Shown here: positions 46,084 to 55,732 of the stretch, piece after piece
How positions within the stretch are numbered: the stretch's first letter is position 1
Layout: each line of letters begins with the position of its first letter
From: Paraglaciecola psychrophila 170
Lineage (GTDB): Bacteria; Pseudomonadota; Gammaproteobacteria; Enterobacterales; Alteromonadaceae
Assembly: GCF_000347635.1 (NCBI RefSeq)
Contig: NC_020514.1
Span: forward strand, 4,712,001 to 4,776,000
Length of the DNA stretch: 64,000 bases
Direction: 5' to 3'
Made by a program: the position numbers and the translations under genes
Notes under the pieces: model-generated
The model's database searches: none
Told to the model about the DNA's origin: nothing
Seen by the model: only the letters and a program-made list of their open reading frames with translations

Positions 46084-46776
46084 CACTACGTTTTATGGTT
46101 TACACAGCACTTAACGTTTTTAACATCATAGGGAGCTAAATTGGGACACATCAGCCATGTAATATAAACATCATGGCTGATTAAAATAAACGCGATTGGC
46201 CCGGATGCAGTGTAAGTTGACGCCTTTTAAATTATTATGCCAAAGATTGAAAAGCGCATACTGGCACATACATCTCTCAAATGATTAGCCATTCTAAAAC
46301 TTCCATAATCCAAAAAGTCGGCGCTCAGGGTCGACTTTTCTTTGACCGCCAAGGACTATATTTTTACTGTGACTACCAATCATGTTTATTCAACTCACCA
46401 CAGTCTGGGTTGATTATATTTTGGCCTACGTTAGTGATTGCTGCATTAACAATGACTGTTCAAATATTTAGTCTTATTGGATAAATCAAACCCGTTGCCA
46501 AGAAGTCCCTTAATAATCATATTTTGGCTATAAGTAACGGTTTTGCTAACAGACCGCCCATATCCCTCGACTGGGTATTTAGTATATTGACGTTGAGGTA
46601 AAAACCAAGCAATTTGCCAGCATACTTCGAAATACATGATTCTATAAATGCATTAATGGGCAGTTGGGTTATTAATTTTTTACCACTATACAAGTTAAGA
46701 ATAAAAAAGAGAAAGTAAACGGAAGCCACAGCCAAATAAAGTGATTCGCTTGTGGCTTCTAACCTAGTTTATTTAT
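46084..46776. other. 693-bp region after the acyl-CoA dehydrogenase, no convincing gene
   Basis: Contains the 10-bp hairpin 46150-46181 and another A/T-flanked hairpin AAAAGTCG (46313-46320) / CGACTTTT (46332-46339). Short frames at 46281-46484 (forward, 67 codons) and 46517-46735 (reverse, 72 codons) lack ribosome-binding sites and recognisable domains, so I do not call genes. Confidence 0.5.
46150..46181 (+). terminator. hairpin terminator candidate after the acyl-CoA dehydrogenase
   Basis: ATCAGCCATG (46150-46159) pairs perfectly with CATGGCTGAT (46172-46181), 12-nt loop, 66 bp after the stop codon. The downstream T content is low, so it may rather stabilise the mRNA end. Confidence 0.55.
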
Positions 46777-48174
46777 CTACAATTGCTCTTCCGCAAATTC
46801 TGCCAACCTGCTGCGCACAACACCGTCTAAATTAATTGTGGCACTGCCAGAAAAATTCTTAAACTTCTCAACTATATAGGTTAATCCCGATGTGACTGCC
46901 GATAGGTAGTTACTATCTATCTGAGCCAAATTACCACTGCATATCAACTTGGTGCCTTCGCCACAACGGGTGATGATGGTTTTTAATTGAGAAGCGGTAA
47001 GATTTTGTGATTCATCTAAAATCACAATGGCATTTTGAATACTCCGACCACGCATGAAATTCACTGATTTAAACTGAATATTCGCTTTTTCCATGATGTA
47101 GTTCATCGAGCCTTTCACGTTTTCATCATTTTTATGCAGCACTTCTAAACTGTCTGTAATGGCAGCAAGCCAAGGCGCCATTTTTTCTTCTTCAGTACCA
47201 GGCAGAAAACCAATGGATTCAGCAATTTCAGGAGTACTTCTGGTCACTATGATTTTGTCGTACATATTTTTCTCTACCACCATTTCAAGTGCTGCCGCCA
47301 GAGCTAGAAGAGTCTTACCACTGCCCGCTGGACCAGTGAGGATCACTAAATCAATATGTGGATCAAGTAAGGCATGTAAACTCATCGCTTGACCAATATT
47401 TTTTGGTGCTACACCCCAAGCACTGCGTCCCATGAGCCGCTCATACCCTAAATCTAAAACCTCCAAATGTTCGTCATTAACAGACTCGATTAAACCAGCG
47501 AAGTGCTGGCTATCGTCTAGTAAAAACTCATTCACATATGCTTCTGGCAATACTTTACGTTCAATTGTGTGAATAGTGTCTCGGCCTTCTATACGGCTGT
47601 CAACTGACTTGACCTCATCCCAAAAATTACCCGAGAACTGATGATACCCCTTCGATAAATATTTAATGTCGGTGACCATTTGATCGGTTCGGTAATCCTC
47701 GACATGAGCCAAGCCCGCCCCCTTGGCCTTTAAACGCATGTTAATATCTTTGGTAACCAATACCACTTGTTTAGTATTTTGAGATTTTTGTAAATACAGT
47801 GCACTATTAATAATACGATTATCATTTTCGTTACTAGTAAATACTTGTTGTGACACAGGCATACCGTGATCAACAAAAATTGACAGGCTACCCGAAGGCG
47901 CTGACTCTCCAGCACCCATACCTTGCATTGATACACCCTGCATCAAATCTTCAGGCGTAGCGTCATGCAGTAAATTTTCCATGGCTCGAATAGACACACG
48001 AGCGTCTCTGGCCACATCTTTTTTACTGTCCTTAATATAATCCAGCTCTTCAAGTACAGTCATAGGCACAACCACGTCGTTTTCTTTGAAGGATAAAAAG
48101 GCTAGGGGTTCATGCAGCAGAATATTAGTGTCTAATACGTAAATTTTTGAACTTAGTGCTTTTTCTCTGGACAT
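46777..48174 (-). CDS. PhoH-family ATPase with N-terminal PIN domain
   Basis: 465 residues. The PIN-type domain at the N-terminus (KIYVLDTNILLHEPLAFLSF, VVVPMTVLEELDYIKDSKKDVARDAR) contains the acidic nuclease cluster. The PhoH ATPase domain has Walker A (GPAGSGKTLLALAAALE), Walker B (IVILDESQNLTASQLKTII) and TRCGEGTKLICSGNLAQID. PIN-PhoH fusions (PhoH2/YlaK-like) are RNA-unwinding ATPases with ribonuclease activity in other bacteria. It stands alone, divergent from rapA. Start ATG 48174 with a purine-rich stretch (AGGAGC) just before. Confidence 0.93.
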   Translation of the reverse strand: MSREKALSSKIYVLDTNILLHEPLAFLSFKENDVVVPMTVLEELDYIKDSKKDVARDARVSIRAMENLLHDATPEDLMQGVSMQGMGAGESAPSGSLSIFVDHGMPVSQQVFTSNENDNRIINSALYLQKSQNTKQVVLVTKDINMRLKAKGAGLAHVEDYRTDQMVTDIKYLSKGYHQFSGNFWDEVKSVDSRIEGRDTIHTIERKVLPEAYVNEFLLDDSQHFAGLIESVNDEHLEVLDLGYERLMGRSAWGVAPKNIGQAMSLHALLDPHIDLVILTGPAGSGKTLLALAAALEMVVEKNMYDKIIVTRSTPEIAESIGFLPGTEEEKMAPWLAAITDSLEVLHKNDENVKGSMNYIMEKANIQFKSVNFMRGRSIQNAIVILDESQNLTASQLKTIITRCGEGTKLICSGNLAQIDSNYLSAVTSGLTYIVEKFKNFSGSATINLDGVVRSRLAEFAEEQL

Positions 48175-48318
48175 CCGGCGCTCCTGTAGGACTTGGATAG
48201 AGTACCTGCCAGTTAAACCATGTTTTTTGATTTACGTATGTGTAACTAGTAAACAGTTGCGCTTAAAACATACTTAACTACAGGCTTTCCTAGTCACAAT
48301 AAAACACTTTTTCTAGAC

Positions 48319-48355
48319 AATCATCTACTTTTAAACAGTAGATGATTAATTTTTT
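48319..48355 (+). promoter_or_regulatory. terminator-like hairpin in the rapA leader
   Basis: AATCATCTACT (48319-48329) pairs perfectly with AGTAGATGATT (48337-48347) with a 7-nt loop, followed by AATTTTTTG (T6 at 48350-48355). It is in the intergenic region upstream of rapA, reading towards it, 78 bp before its start. It would act as an attenuator if the rapA promoter lies upstream, or otherwise as a bidirectional block against readthrough. Confidence 0.6.
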
Positions 48356-48433
48356 GTTACAATGCGCGCCACGCCCAACTCTATTCTCTTGGCGCCAATT
48401 CATAGTAGTAATTCCATAGGTGAGGACACAACA

Positions 48434-51268
48434 ATGGCTAAGCAACAATATTTTGCCTTAGGGCAACGCTGGCTCAGTGATACAGAGACTGATTTAGGTC
48501 TAGGAACCATTGTACTGATTGAGTCACGTACGCTCACAATGCTATTTCCAGCCACAGGAGAAAGCAGGGTCTATGCTGCTCAAACGGCTCCTTTGACTCG
48601 AATCGAATTTGCGATTGGCGATAGTGTAAAAAGTCATGAAGGCTGGGAGTTGCTAGTAGAACAGGTTCAGGAAAAAGATAACCAGCTTACCTATATTGGG
48701 CATCGAATTGATACCAATGAAGCGGCTATTCTAAAAGAAACCTTTATCGACCATCATTTTCAGCTTAATCAGCCAGAACAGCGATTATTAAATGGTCAGT
48801 ACGACGACCCTAAGTGGTTTGATTTACGCCAACAATGCCTGTCCCATCAATTCGAGCATAGCACCTCACCGTTACTTGGTTTTGTAGGAGCGAGGGTCGA
48901 TCTTATTCCCCATCAATTACACATTGCATCTGAAGTAGGTAGTCGTCATGCCCCTAGAGTATTACTAGCTGACGAAGTAGGTCTGGGCAAAACCATTGAA
49001 GCTGCATTAATCATCCACCAGCAATTGTTAACAGCTAGAGCACAAAGAGTGTTGATTGTTGTGCCTTCTAGTTTGGTACACCAATGGTTAGTGGAAATGT
49101 TACGTAGAGTCAATTTAGCCTTTTCAGTGTTTGATGAAGAACGCTGTGAAGCGATGTCAGAAGACGCCGGCAATCCATTTGAAGCAGAACAATTGATCAT
49201 ATGTAGCCTCGACTTTTTAACCCACAACAGCCGTTACTACCAACAAGCGATGGAAGCTGAGTGGGACTTGATGGTGGTGGATGAAGCGCATCATTTAATT
49301 TGGTCACAAGGTCAGCCTTCGCAGCAATATCAAGTGATAGAAGGCCTAGCCAATGTCACTAAAGGTGTATTGCTACTTACAGCTACGCCCGACCAACTTG
49401 GCCACGAAAGTCACTTTGCTAGACTCAGATTACTCGACCCAGCGCGTTTTCATGACTATCACAGCTTTGTGAATGAGGAAAAACAGTATAGTCAATTGGC
49501 GACCGCCATTGGCCCATTACTCAGCGGTGCTAAGCTTAGCGATCACAACATTCAGGCTATCAGCCAATTTGCTGCCCCTGATATGTTAAAAGATATCAAT
49601 GCATCTGACTCACACACTAAAACCAAATTACTTCACACTTTATTAGACCAACATGGCACAGGTCGATTGTTGTTTAGAAACAGTCGGGCTGGGGTGAGTG
49701 GATTTCCAAAAAGAAAATTGTATGTCTACTCATTAATTCAACCAATCGAATACTCTTTGTTACAGTCAGAAGACCCAAATAACTTACAGGTACAGTTGAC
49801 CCCAGAAAGACATCCAGACGTGGTGAATACTTGGTTTAATTTCGACCCTAGGGTCGAGTGGTTTATCACGCAATTAAAATCTTTAAAGGGCGAAAAAGTC
49901 CTGACTATTTGTGCGAATGCAAGTACTGCACTGCAATTATCAGAAGCATTGCGGGTTAAAGCAGGTACTCGTTCAACGGTATTTCATGAAGGCATGGATA
50001 TTGTTGAACGCGACAGGGCTGCTAATTATTTTGCTCAATCGGAAGATGGCGCTCAAGTGCTAATTTGCAGCGAGATAGGCAGTGAAGGGCGTAACTTCCA
50101 ATTTGCACACCACCTGATTTTATTTGATTTACCTTTAGTACCTGACCTTCTAGAGCAACGAATTGGCCGTCTTGATCGAATTGGACAAAATCACGATGTA
50201 TGTATACACGTGCCTTATTTTGATATGAGTGCACAACAGGTGTTACTCGATTGGTATCACCAAGGGTTAGGCGCATTCGAACATACCTGCCCCACTGGTA
50301 TGACGGTGTATGAAGAAACCCAAGAAATGTTGCATGAATGCATTCAGGATCCCAGAAATATCCCTAAGTCAGAACAATTGATCAATCAAACCGCTAGCCT
50401 ACACCGCGAGCTCAAGTTAAAACTTGAACAGGGTAGAGATAAATTGCTAGAGCTCAATTCATCTGGTCAAGGTCGCATCGATGTATTTTTAGAACAAATA
50501 TTGCACGCCGAACAGTCGCCTCAGCTTGAGCTTTTTATGACTCGACTGTTTGATGCTATTGGTTTGCTTCAAGAAGATCATGATGAAAGCTGTTATTTAT
50601 TACGGCCTACCGAAACCATGATCAGTCCTCTTCCAGGTTTGGACGAAGAAGGTATGACCATTACCTATGAACGCACCACTGCAACGTTATTGGAGCATGT
50701 CACTTTTTTAAGTTGGGATCACCCCATGATCCAGCATGCTATGGATATGTTGACCACTGACGTGATAGGTAAAAGCTCGATCGCGTTTTGTCGAGATAAA
50801 AGCAAGCCTGCCGGTGCGTATTGGTTAGAATGTTTATTTGTGCTGTCAGCTAAAGCGGCACATGGTTTACAACTGTCACGATTTTTACCGCCAACACCGG
50901 TTAAAATCTGTATTGATAGCAACTCACAATCGATTGACAAACACTTTATTCAACTAGAGCCAGTGCTACCCAAAATGGGTAATCAGCTCATTAATGCGCT
51001 GAAGACTCAAATAGAAAAGTGCTTGCATAATGCCCATCAAGAAGCTGAGCAAAAAGCCGAGTTGGTGAAAAATAAGCGAATAAGTCAGATGCAAGCATTG
51101 TTAGGGGGGGAATTAGCTAGGTTACAAAGCTTACAAAAGGTAAACCCTGCCATTCGTGATGAAGAAATTGAACATGTAGCTAATCAGATCAATAGCCTTA
51201 AAACAATCATGGGCGAAGCAAGACTTAACCTTGAGGCCGTTAGGCTGATTGTGAATAACCCGCAGTAG
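48434..51268 (+). CDS. rapA: RNA polymerase-associated ATPase RapA
   Basis: 944 residues, against 968 in E. coli, with the same order of domains: Tudor-like N-terminal part (FALGQRWLSDTETDLGLGTI), SWI2/SNF2 ATPase (ADEVGLGKTIEAALIIHQQLL Walker A; VVDEAHHLIW; LLLTATPDQLGHESHFARLRLL) and helicase C domain (CSEIGSEGRNFQFAHHLILFD and RIGRLDRIGQ). It recycles stalled or post-termination RNA polymerase. The frame opens at 48362, but the ATG at 48434 follows AGGACACAACA and matches the family start. It is followed by rluA 10 bp later, the same pair as in E. coli. Confidence 0.97.
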   Translation: MAKQQYFALGQRWLSDTETDLGLGTIVLIESRTLTMLFPATGESRVYAAQTAPLTRIEFAIGDSVKSHEGWELLVEQVQEKDNQLTYIGHRIDTNEAAILKETFIDHHFQLNQPEQRLLNGQYDDPKWFDLRQQCLSHQFEHSTSPLLGFVGARVDLIPHQLHIASEVGSRHAPRVLLADEVGLGKTIEAALIIHQQLLTARAQRVLIVVPSSLVHQWLVEMLRRVNLAFSVFDEERCEAMSEDAGNPFEAEQLIICSLDFLTHNSRYYQQAMEAEWDLMVVDEAHHLIWSQGQPSQQYQVIEGLANVTKGVLLLTATPDQLGHESHFARLRLLDPARFHDYHSFVNEEKQYSQLATAIGPLLSGAKLSDHNIQAISQFAAPDMLKDINASDSHTKTKLLHTLLDQHGTGRLLFRNSRAGVSGFPKRKLYVYSLIQPIEYSLLQSEDPNNLQVQLTPERHPDVVNTWFNFDPRVEWFITQLKSLKGEKVLTICANASTALQLSEALRVKAGTRSTVFHEGMDIVERDRAANYFAQSEDGAQVLICSEIGSEGRNFQFAHHLILFDLPLVPDLLEQRIGRLDRIGQNHDVCIHVPYFDMSAQQVLLDWYHQGLGAFEHTCPTGMTVYEETQEMLHECIQDPRNIPKSEQLINQTASLHRELKLKLEQGRDKLLELNSSGQGRIDVFLEQILHAEQSPQLELFMTRLFDAIGLLQEDHDESCYLLRPTETMISPLPGLDEEGMTITYERTTATLLEHVTFLSWDHPMIQHAMDMLTTDVIGKSSIAFCRDKSKPAGAYWLECLFVLSAKAAHGLQLSRFLPPTPVKICIDSNSQSIDKHFIQLEPVLPKMGNQLINALKTQIEKCLHNAHQEAEQKAELVKNKRISQMQALLGGELARLQSLQKVNPAIRDEEIEHVANQINSLKTIMGEARLNLEAVRLIVNNPQ

Positions 51269-51278
51269 AGAATGATAT

Positions 51279-51929
51279 ATGGAAATTCTTAACTACTGCC
51301 CTCCAATGGAACCGTACTTAGAAATTGTTTCTCAGGATGATGATATTTTAGTGCTCAACAAACCTAGTGGTTTGTTGAGTGTTCCAGGTAAAGAGCATGC
51401 CGATTGTTTACAAGCTCGAGTACAAAGAGTATTTCCGACGGCGACAGTGGTGCACCGATTAGATATGTCAACGTCAGGCTTGATGGTGATGGCTTTAAAC
51501 AAACCTGCCCATAGGCATATATCTAAACAATTTGAACTACGCGAAACAGCTAAAACCTATCAAGCTATTGTGTTTGATAGGGTGCAACAAGACTCTGGCG
51601 AGATCAACCTACCACTTATTTGTGACTGGCCAAACCGCCCAAAACAAATGGTTGACCATGAACAGGGTAAAAAAGCGCTGACCCACTGGCGAGTACTAGA
51701 GCGAAATACCCATAGTACAAGGTTGGAACTGAAACCTGTTACGGGGCGCTCCCACCAACTGAGAGTGCATATGTTGAGCATGCAGCACCCTATTTTAGGT
51801 GACAGCCTGTACGCCCACGATCAAGCCTTAGCGATGTCAAATAGACTGAACTTACATGCTATGTTTCTCAGCTTTAGGCATCCAGTCAGCGAACAAACGT
51901 TATGTTTTGATTCTGAAGTGCCTTTTTAA
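51279..51929 (+). CDS. rluA: dual-specificity pseudouridine synthase RluA
   Basis: 216 residues. It makes pseudouridine 746 in 23S rRNA and pseudouridine 32 in tRNA (family knowledge). The catalytic Asp is in HRLDMSTSGLMVMA. Other RluA features are LVLNKPSGLLSVPG, LPLICDWPNRPKQMVDHEQGK (E. coli is nearly identical) and TGRSHQLRVHMLSMQHPILGD. It lies directly after rapA, as in E. coli. Confidence 0.96.
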   Translation: MEILNYCPPMEPYLEIVSQDDDILVLNKPSGLLSVPGKEHADCLQARVQRVFPTATVVHRLDMSTSGLMVMALNKPAHRHISKQFELRETAKTYQAIVFDRVQQDSGEINLPLICDWPNRPKQMVDHEQGKKALTHWRVLERNTHSTRLELKPVTGRSHQLRVHMLSMQHPILGDSLYAHDQALAMSNRLNLHAMFLSFRHPVSEQTLCFDSEVPF

Positions 51930-51954
51930 ACTGATATTAATTAGTCAAGTTTTA

Positions 51955-52518
51955 TTACTTTTTAAGTTGTTCAGTGCGCAATACTGCAAACATGTTCATG
52001 TCATGGAAATCGTTATTCCAGTAACACTTACCGCGCAAGGTTCCCTCAAGACGAAAACCTAAACTTTTCACTAATTTTTCTGAAGGCTTATTGCTGGGTA
52101 AGATGAGAGCTTCGACACGATGCACATAAAAATGAAAACTTTCATCAAAGATAAAATTGAGAATAGTCGCCACAGCCTCTGTTGCATACCCTTTACCCCA
52201 ATAATCCTTAGACAATTCATAACCAACAACCGCACTATGATCAAATTCGTTCCAATTTGTGAAACCACAGGTACCTAAGAACTCACCCGACGACTTATCT
52301 CGAATAGCCCAACGTATGCCCGTGTTACTGTCAAATCTAGCGTCAAAATACTCTATCAGACGGTCTGCTTCAGCAATCGATTTGAAACGTTCAACATCAT
52401 AATGCTCGATAATTTTGGGATCAGAAAATATGGCGTATAGCGGTTCACGGTCAAGCTTTGTTAACCTATTAAGTAACAATCGTTGAGTTTCAATAATTGG
52501 GAATGCTAGATTTGGCAT
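51955..52518 (-). CDS. RimJ/RimL-type GNAT N-acetyltransferase
   Basis: 187 residues. Start FPIIETQRLLLNRLTKLDREPLY is characteristic of the RimJ/RimL-like group. Further GNAT features are GTCGFTNWNEFDHSAVVGYELSKDYWGKGYATEAVATIL (acetyl-CoA binding Q/RxxGxG/A-like GKGYAT), and SNKPSEKLVKSLGFRLEGTLRGKCYW. Substrate is not predictable; members acetylate ribosomal proteins, amines or antibiotics. It converges with rluA and is divergent from the DUF3530 gene. Confidence 0.9.
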   Translation of the reverse strand: MPNLAFPIIETQRLLLNRLTKLDREPLYAIFSDPKIIEHYDVERFKSIAEADRLIEYFDARFDSNTGIRWAIRDKSSGEFLGTCGFTNWNEFDHSAVVGYELSKDYWGKGYATEAVATILNFIFDESFHFYVHRVEALILPSNKPSEKLVKSLGFRLEGTLRGKCYWNNDFHDMNMFAVLRTEQLKK

Positions 52519-52612
52519 GAAGTCTCTGATAAAAATGTGAGTTAATCCATTATTAACGAAATAATGACTGCTGCAAAATTAAAGAACTAACGAATACTTT
52601 CCGATAACATAT

Positions 52613-53548
52613 TTGAGATATTTTTTCAGAGTCATTATCGTTATTAAATTACTGTTTTTATTTGTACTCGCTTTTGTCTGCAATCGCAGCTTAGCCGCAC
52701 CTGATAACCAATTGCTAAGAAAATTAGATATTCAGCGTGGACTATTTTCTGACGCCTACCAAACTTTTGAAATTGACGAACAGCCCATTATTTATGTGTT
52801 GCAAGAAAACACCACAGCCATTACTCGTGGTGTCGCAGTTTTAATTGCTGATAGCGGCATCCCCATAGTAGGCCAAGAAGGCTTTGCAGCTTTAGCCAAT
52901 GAGCTGAACAAAATTGGCTGGGTTACTATTTTACTACCCGCCCCAGATATAGGTTTTATGCCTACTATCGAGCAACAAGCTGCTGTAGAAGATGAAGAAA
53001 CAACAACCCCTGACATAGAGCCGCCAGTCCCATCCGTTGAGGCAGTAACTAGCCCCAGTGCACCAATATTAAATTTAGATATCAGTAAGTCTGCGGTAAC
53101 CACTATACAAGACCAGGCATTTATAAAACATGAACAACAGCTAGTCTCACTTTTACAGGCCGCATTCGAAAAATATCAAGAATACCCAGGCTTCTTTTTA
53201 GTCATCAGCAAAGGCACAAGTGCCGCTTGGTTAAGTAAAATTTATGCTGAGAAAACATTTGACACCCCCGACGCGTTTGTAATAGTCAGCCCTTATTGGC
53301 CAGATAGAAAATATAATCAACAGCTACCACAATGGGTAGCCAACACGTCAATGCCAGTATTAGATTTATTTAGTAGTTGGGATAATGCATGGGCACAACA
53401 GACTGTTACTCCCCGTGAAATAGCCACAATCAAAGCACTAAAACTGCAATACCGGCAACGAGAATTGCTTGGGTATAATATGCATCAACAACATAGCGCC
53501 TACATTGCCAAAGAGATTTATGGCTGGATAAGCCACATGGGATGGTAA
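52613..53548 (+). CDS. DUF3530-family alpha/beta-hydrolase-like protein
   Basis: 311 residues. Signal peptide FFRVIIVIKLLFLFVLAFVCNRSLA. The mature protein contains RGVAVLIADSGIPIVGQEGFAALANELNKIGWVTILLPAPD, typical of the DUF3530 group, then an insertion rich in Pro, Glu and Thr (EDEETTTPDIEPPVPSVEA). An alpha/beta-hydrolase-like core follows (FLVISKGTSAAWLSKIYAEK) with Ser in the expected nucleophile region. Function is unknown. Only a TTG start (52613) is available, with no strong ribosome-binding site. Confidence 0.75.
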   Translation: MRYFFRVIIVIKLLFLFVLAFVCNRSLAAPDNQLLRKLDIQRGLFSDAYQTFEIDEQPIIYVLQENTTAITRGVAVLIADSGIPIVGQEGFAALANELNKIGWVTILLPAPDIGFMPTIEQQAAVEDEETTTPDIEPPVPSVEAVTSPSAPILNLDISKSAVTTIQDQAFIKHEQQLVSLLQAAFEKYQEYPGFFLVISKGTSAAWLSKIYAEKTFDTPDAFVIVSPYWPDRKYNQQLPQWVANTSMPVLDLFSSWDNAWAQQTVTPREIATIKALKLQYRQRELLGYNMHQQHSAYIAKEIYGWISHMGW

Positions 53549-53681
53549 GTAACTTAAGTGTTGCAGCCTTACGGTAGCTACATATCAATAATTCTTATTC
53601 CGAAAAAAACTCTATTAGCTGTAAAAATAAAAATTCTAGCTATACTTGAGCACATGTACCACAACAAATTAGACGGTCGTA

Positions 53682-54014
53682 GTGTCCACTGTTAGTCATT
53701 TCGTTCAGAGTAAATCCACACAGCTGGCATATTATGTCCGTTTCTTTTTGCAACGCAAAATTCCTTATTCAGAACTAGATTTGTTTTTTTGGGATACCAT
53801 GGAAGAATGGGCACAAGTCAAAAAAGGTAAACATCTGCCTTACGAAAGCACCGAGCAAGTGTTTTGGCATGTATTACACCAAATACATTACTGGCCGCAG
53901 CGAACGCTGATTGAAGATCCCTACTTAAGAGGCGAATTAGAAACGTGCCTAGATTGTCTTGAAAGTAAAGGGATGTATCCATTGCCATTGGACTGCATTG
54001 GAATAAGACCCTAG
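53682..54014 (+). CDS. small conserved hypothetical protein
   Basis: 110 residues from a GTG start. Aromatic- and acidic-rich, no signal peptide or helix bundle obvious: LAYYVRFFLQRKIPYSELDLFFWDTMEEWAQVKK, YESTEQVFWHVLHQIHYWPQ, LETCLDCLESKGMYPLPLD. I remember similar short ORFs in Alteromonadales but no function. It lies 133 bp downstream of the DUF3530 gene; a shared transcript is possible. Confidence 0.6.
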   Translation: MSTVSHFVQSKSTQLAYYVRFFLQRKIPYSELDLFFWDTMEEWAQVKKGKHLPYESTEQVFWHVLHQIHYWPQRTLIEDPYLRGELETCLDCLESKGMYPLPLDCIGIRP

Positions 54015-54080
54015 ACTTCTTTAATTTCCTGTATTAATGCAACATCTTGAGGATATTATAAATTTTCAGGTACAAGGTAT

Positions 54081-55642
54081 TCACCTTTTTCCAAGACGAT
54101 GTATATCAAAGCGTTTATTGGCCAACACAATCAATACTAATACAGGGATCCCCATCAATGCAGTGCTTAAGAAAAAGTGTTGGTAACCTATTGATTCAAC
54201 AATTGTGCCTGAATAGCCACCTAATATTTTTGGTAGTAAAGTCATTAATGAGCTGAAAATAGCATATTGCACGGCAGTAAATGAAATATTGGTCAGACTA
54301 GATAAAAAAGCAATAAAGGCAGCACTAGCTAAACCTGCAGATAAATTATCTGCAGAAATAACCACATACAACAAAGTCATATCATTGCCGACTTGAGTAA
54401 GTAACATAAATAATAGATTGGTTATCGCCGACAATAATGCACCTAAAAACAAAATTTTCAATACACCAAAGCGCACACTCAATAAGCCGCCTAAAAACCC
54501 ACCTATAATGGTCATTATTAAACCAAAGGTTTTCACAACACTGGCAATTTCAGGTTTGGTAAAACCTAAATCGAGGTAAAACACATTAGCTATTACGCCC
54601 ATCACAATATCGGAGATTCGGTACAAACCAATCAAGGCTAATAATAACCACGCCAATGACCAGCCATATCTTTGGAAAAAATCGTTCACCGGTTCCACAT
54701 AAGTGGCAAGGATTGCTTTTTGTTGCACTAGGCCGCTAGCAATTACTATTTTAGCAATAAGACCAGCAACTATTAAGGCTAAGGCTAAGCGAACAAGCTC
54801 AACCAGTGCACCGGCTAAATAACTATTAGTAATCAGCGTACTTAATGCTGCTTTTACCGATACTGCATCAGATGCCGTCAAATAAAAACTAGCCACAAAG
54901 CCACTGACGGCAAATATAAACAACAAGAAAAAACCTAATTGGTGGTGCTTATCTTGTGCTTGAGTGAGATGATTTGATTGCGGCTCGCTGACCACTAAGG
55001 TGGTTATCACTCCGATCGACATCATCGCAGCCATAATTAGATAGGTTGTTTGCCACGCCAGATAATCATATTCACCCATGCTCGAGCCAAAATAACTGGC
55101 TAACACCAAGGAGCCAGCTCCGGCGATCAGCATACCGATTCTGTAACCGGCAATGTAGCTAGATGACATTAATGCTTGCAGCTGAGTATCGGCAGACTCA
55201 ATTCGATAGGCATCAATCACTATATCTTGGGTCGCCGATGAAAAGCCTAATAACATCGCTGCCCATGCAATAACTACTAAGGTTTGCGTGGCTGGGTCAA
55301 CAAAGGCCATAGCGACAATTGCTAGCATAATCATCACTTGTGAAAATAACATCCAAGCTCGGCGGCGGCCCAAAAACGAGTTAAAATTGGAAGCGGTAAG
55401 CTGTCTACCAAAGGTGCCCAAACAAATTTAAAAGAATAACCTAAGGCAGCCCAACTAAAATAAGTGACTGCTGCACGATCTATTCCCGCCTCACGTAACC
55501 ACAAGCTTAAAGATGAAAATAACAATAACAAAGGTAATCCAGCTGAAATGCCAAAAAACAACATTGTGATAACCCGAGGATGTTTAAACGACTTTAGGGT
55601 ATCTAACCAAGTTGCTTGCGAAGTATTAGGGATATCATTCAT
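54081..55642 (-). pseudogene. ampG: AmpG-type muropeptide permease (MFS), single-base frameshift
   Basis: Imports anhydro-muropeptides for cell-wall recycling. Two frames overlap: 55334-55642 (start NDIPNTSQATWLDTLKSFKHPRVITMLFFGISAGLPLLLL, through SFKFVWAPLVDSLPLPILTRF) and 54081-55421 (FLGRRRAWMLFSQVMIMLAIVAMAF to the end). Twelve or more membrane helices result when joined. The break is in an A5 run (55372-55376, T on the coding strand); adding one base gives LPILTRFLGRRRAW, which is what AmpG has. No further damage is seen, so this is either recent inactivation or sequence error. Normal length for AmpG is reached on joining (about 500). Confidence 0.88.
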
Positions 55643-55732
55643 TAACAGGTTATTTCGTAATCGTAATTAAGGTAACAGTCTTGGCTTGGTATTGGCAGTA
55701 TCCCATCACTAGGGCACAACTTGTGGTCAAGT

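Noticed and set aside
46281..46484. 67-codon forward frame downstream of the acyl-CoA dehydrogenase
   Set aside because: No ribosome-binding site; a terminator-like stem falls inside it; no recognisable protein pattern.
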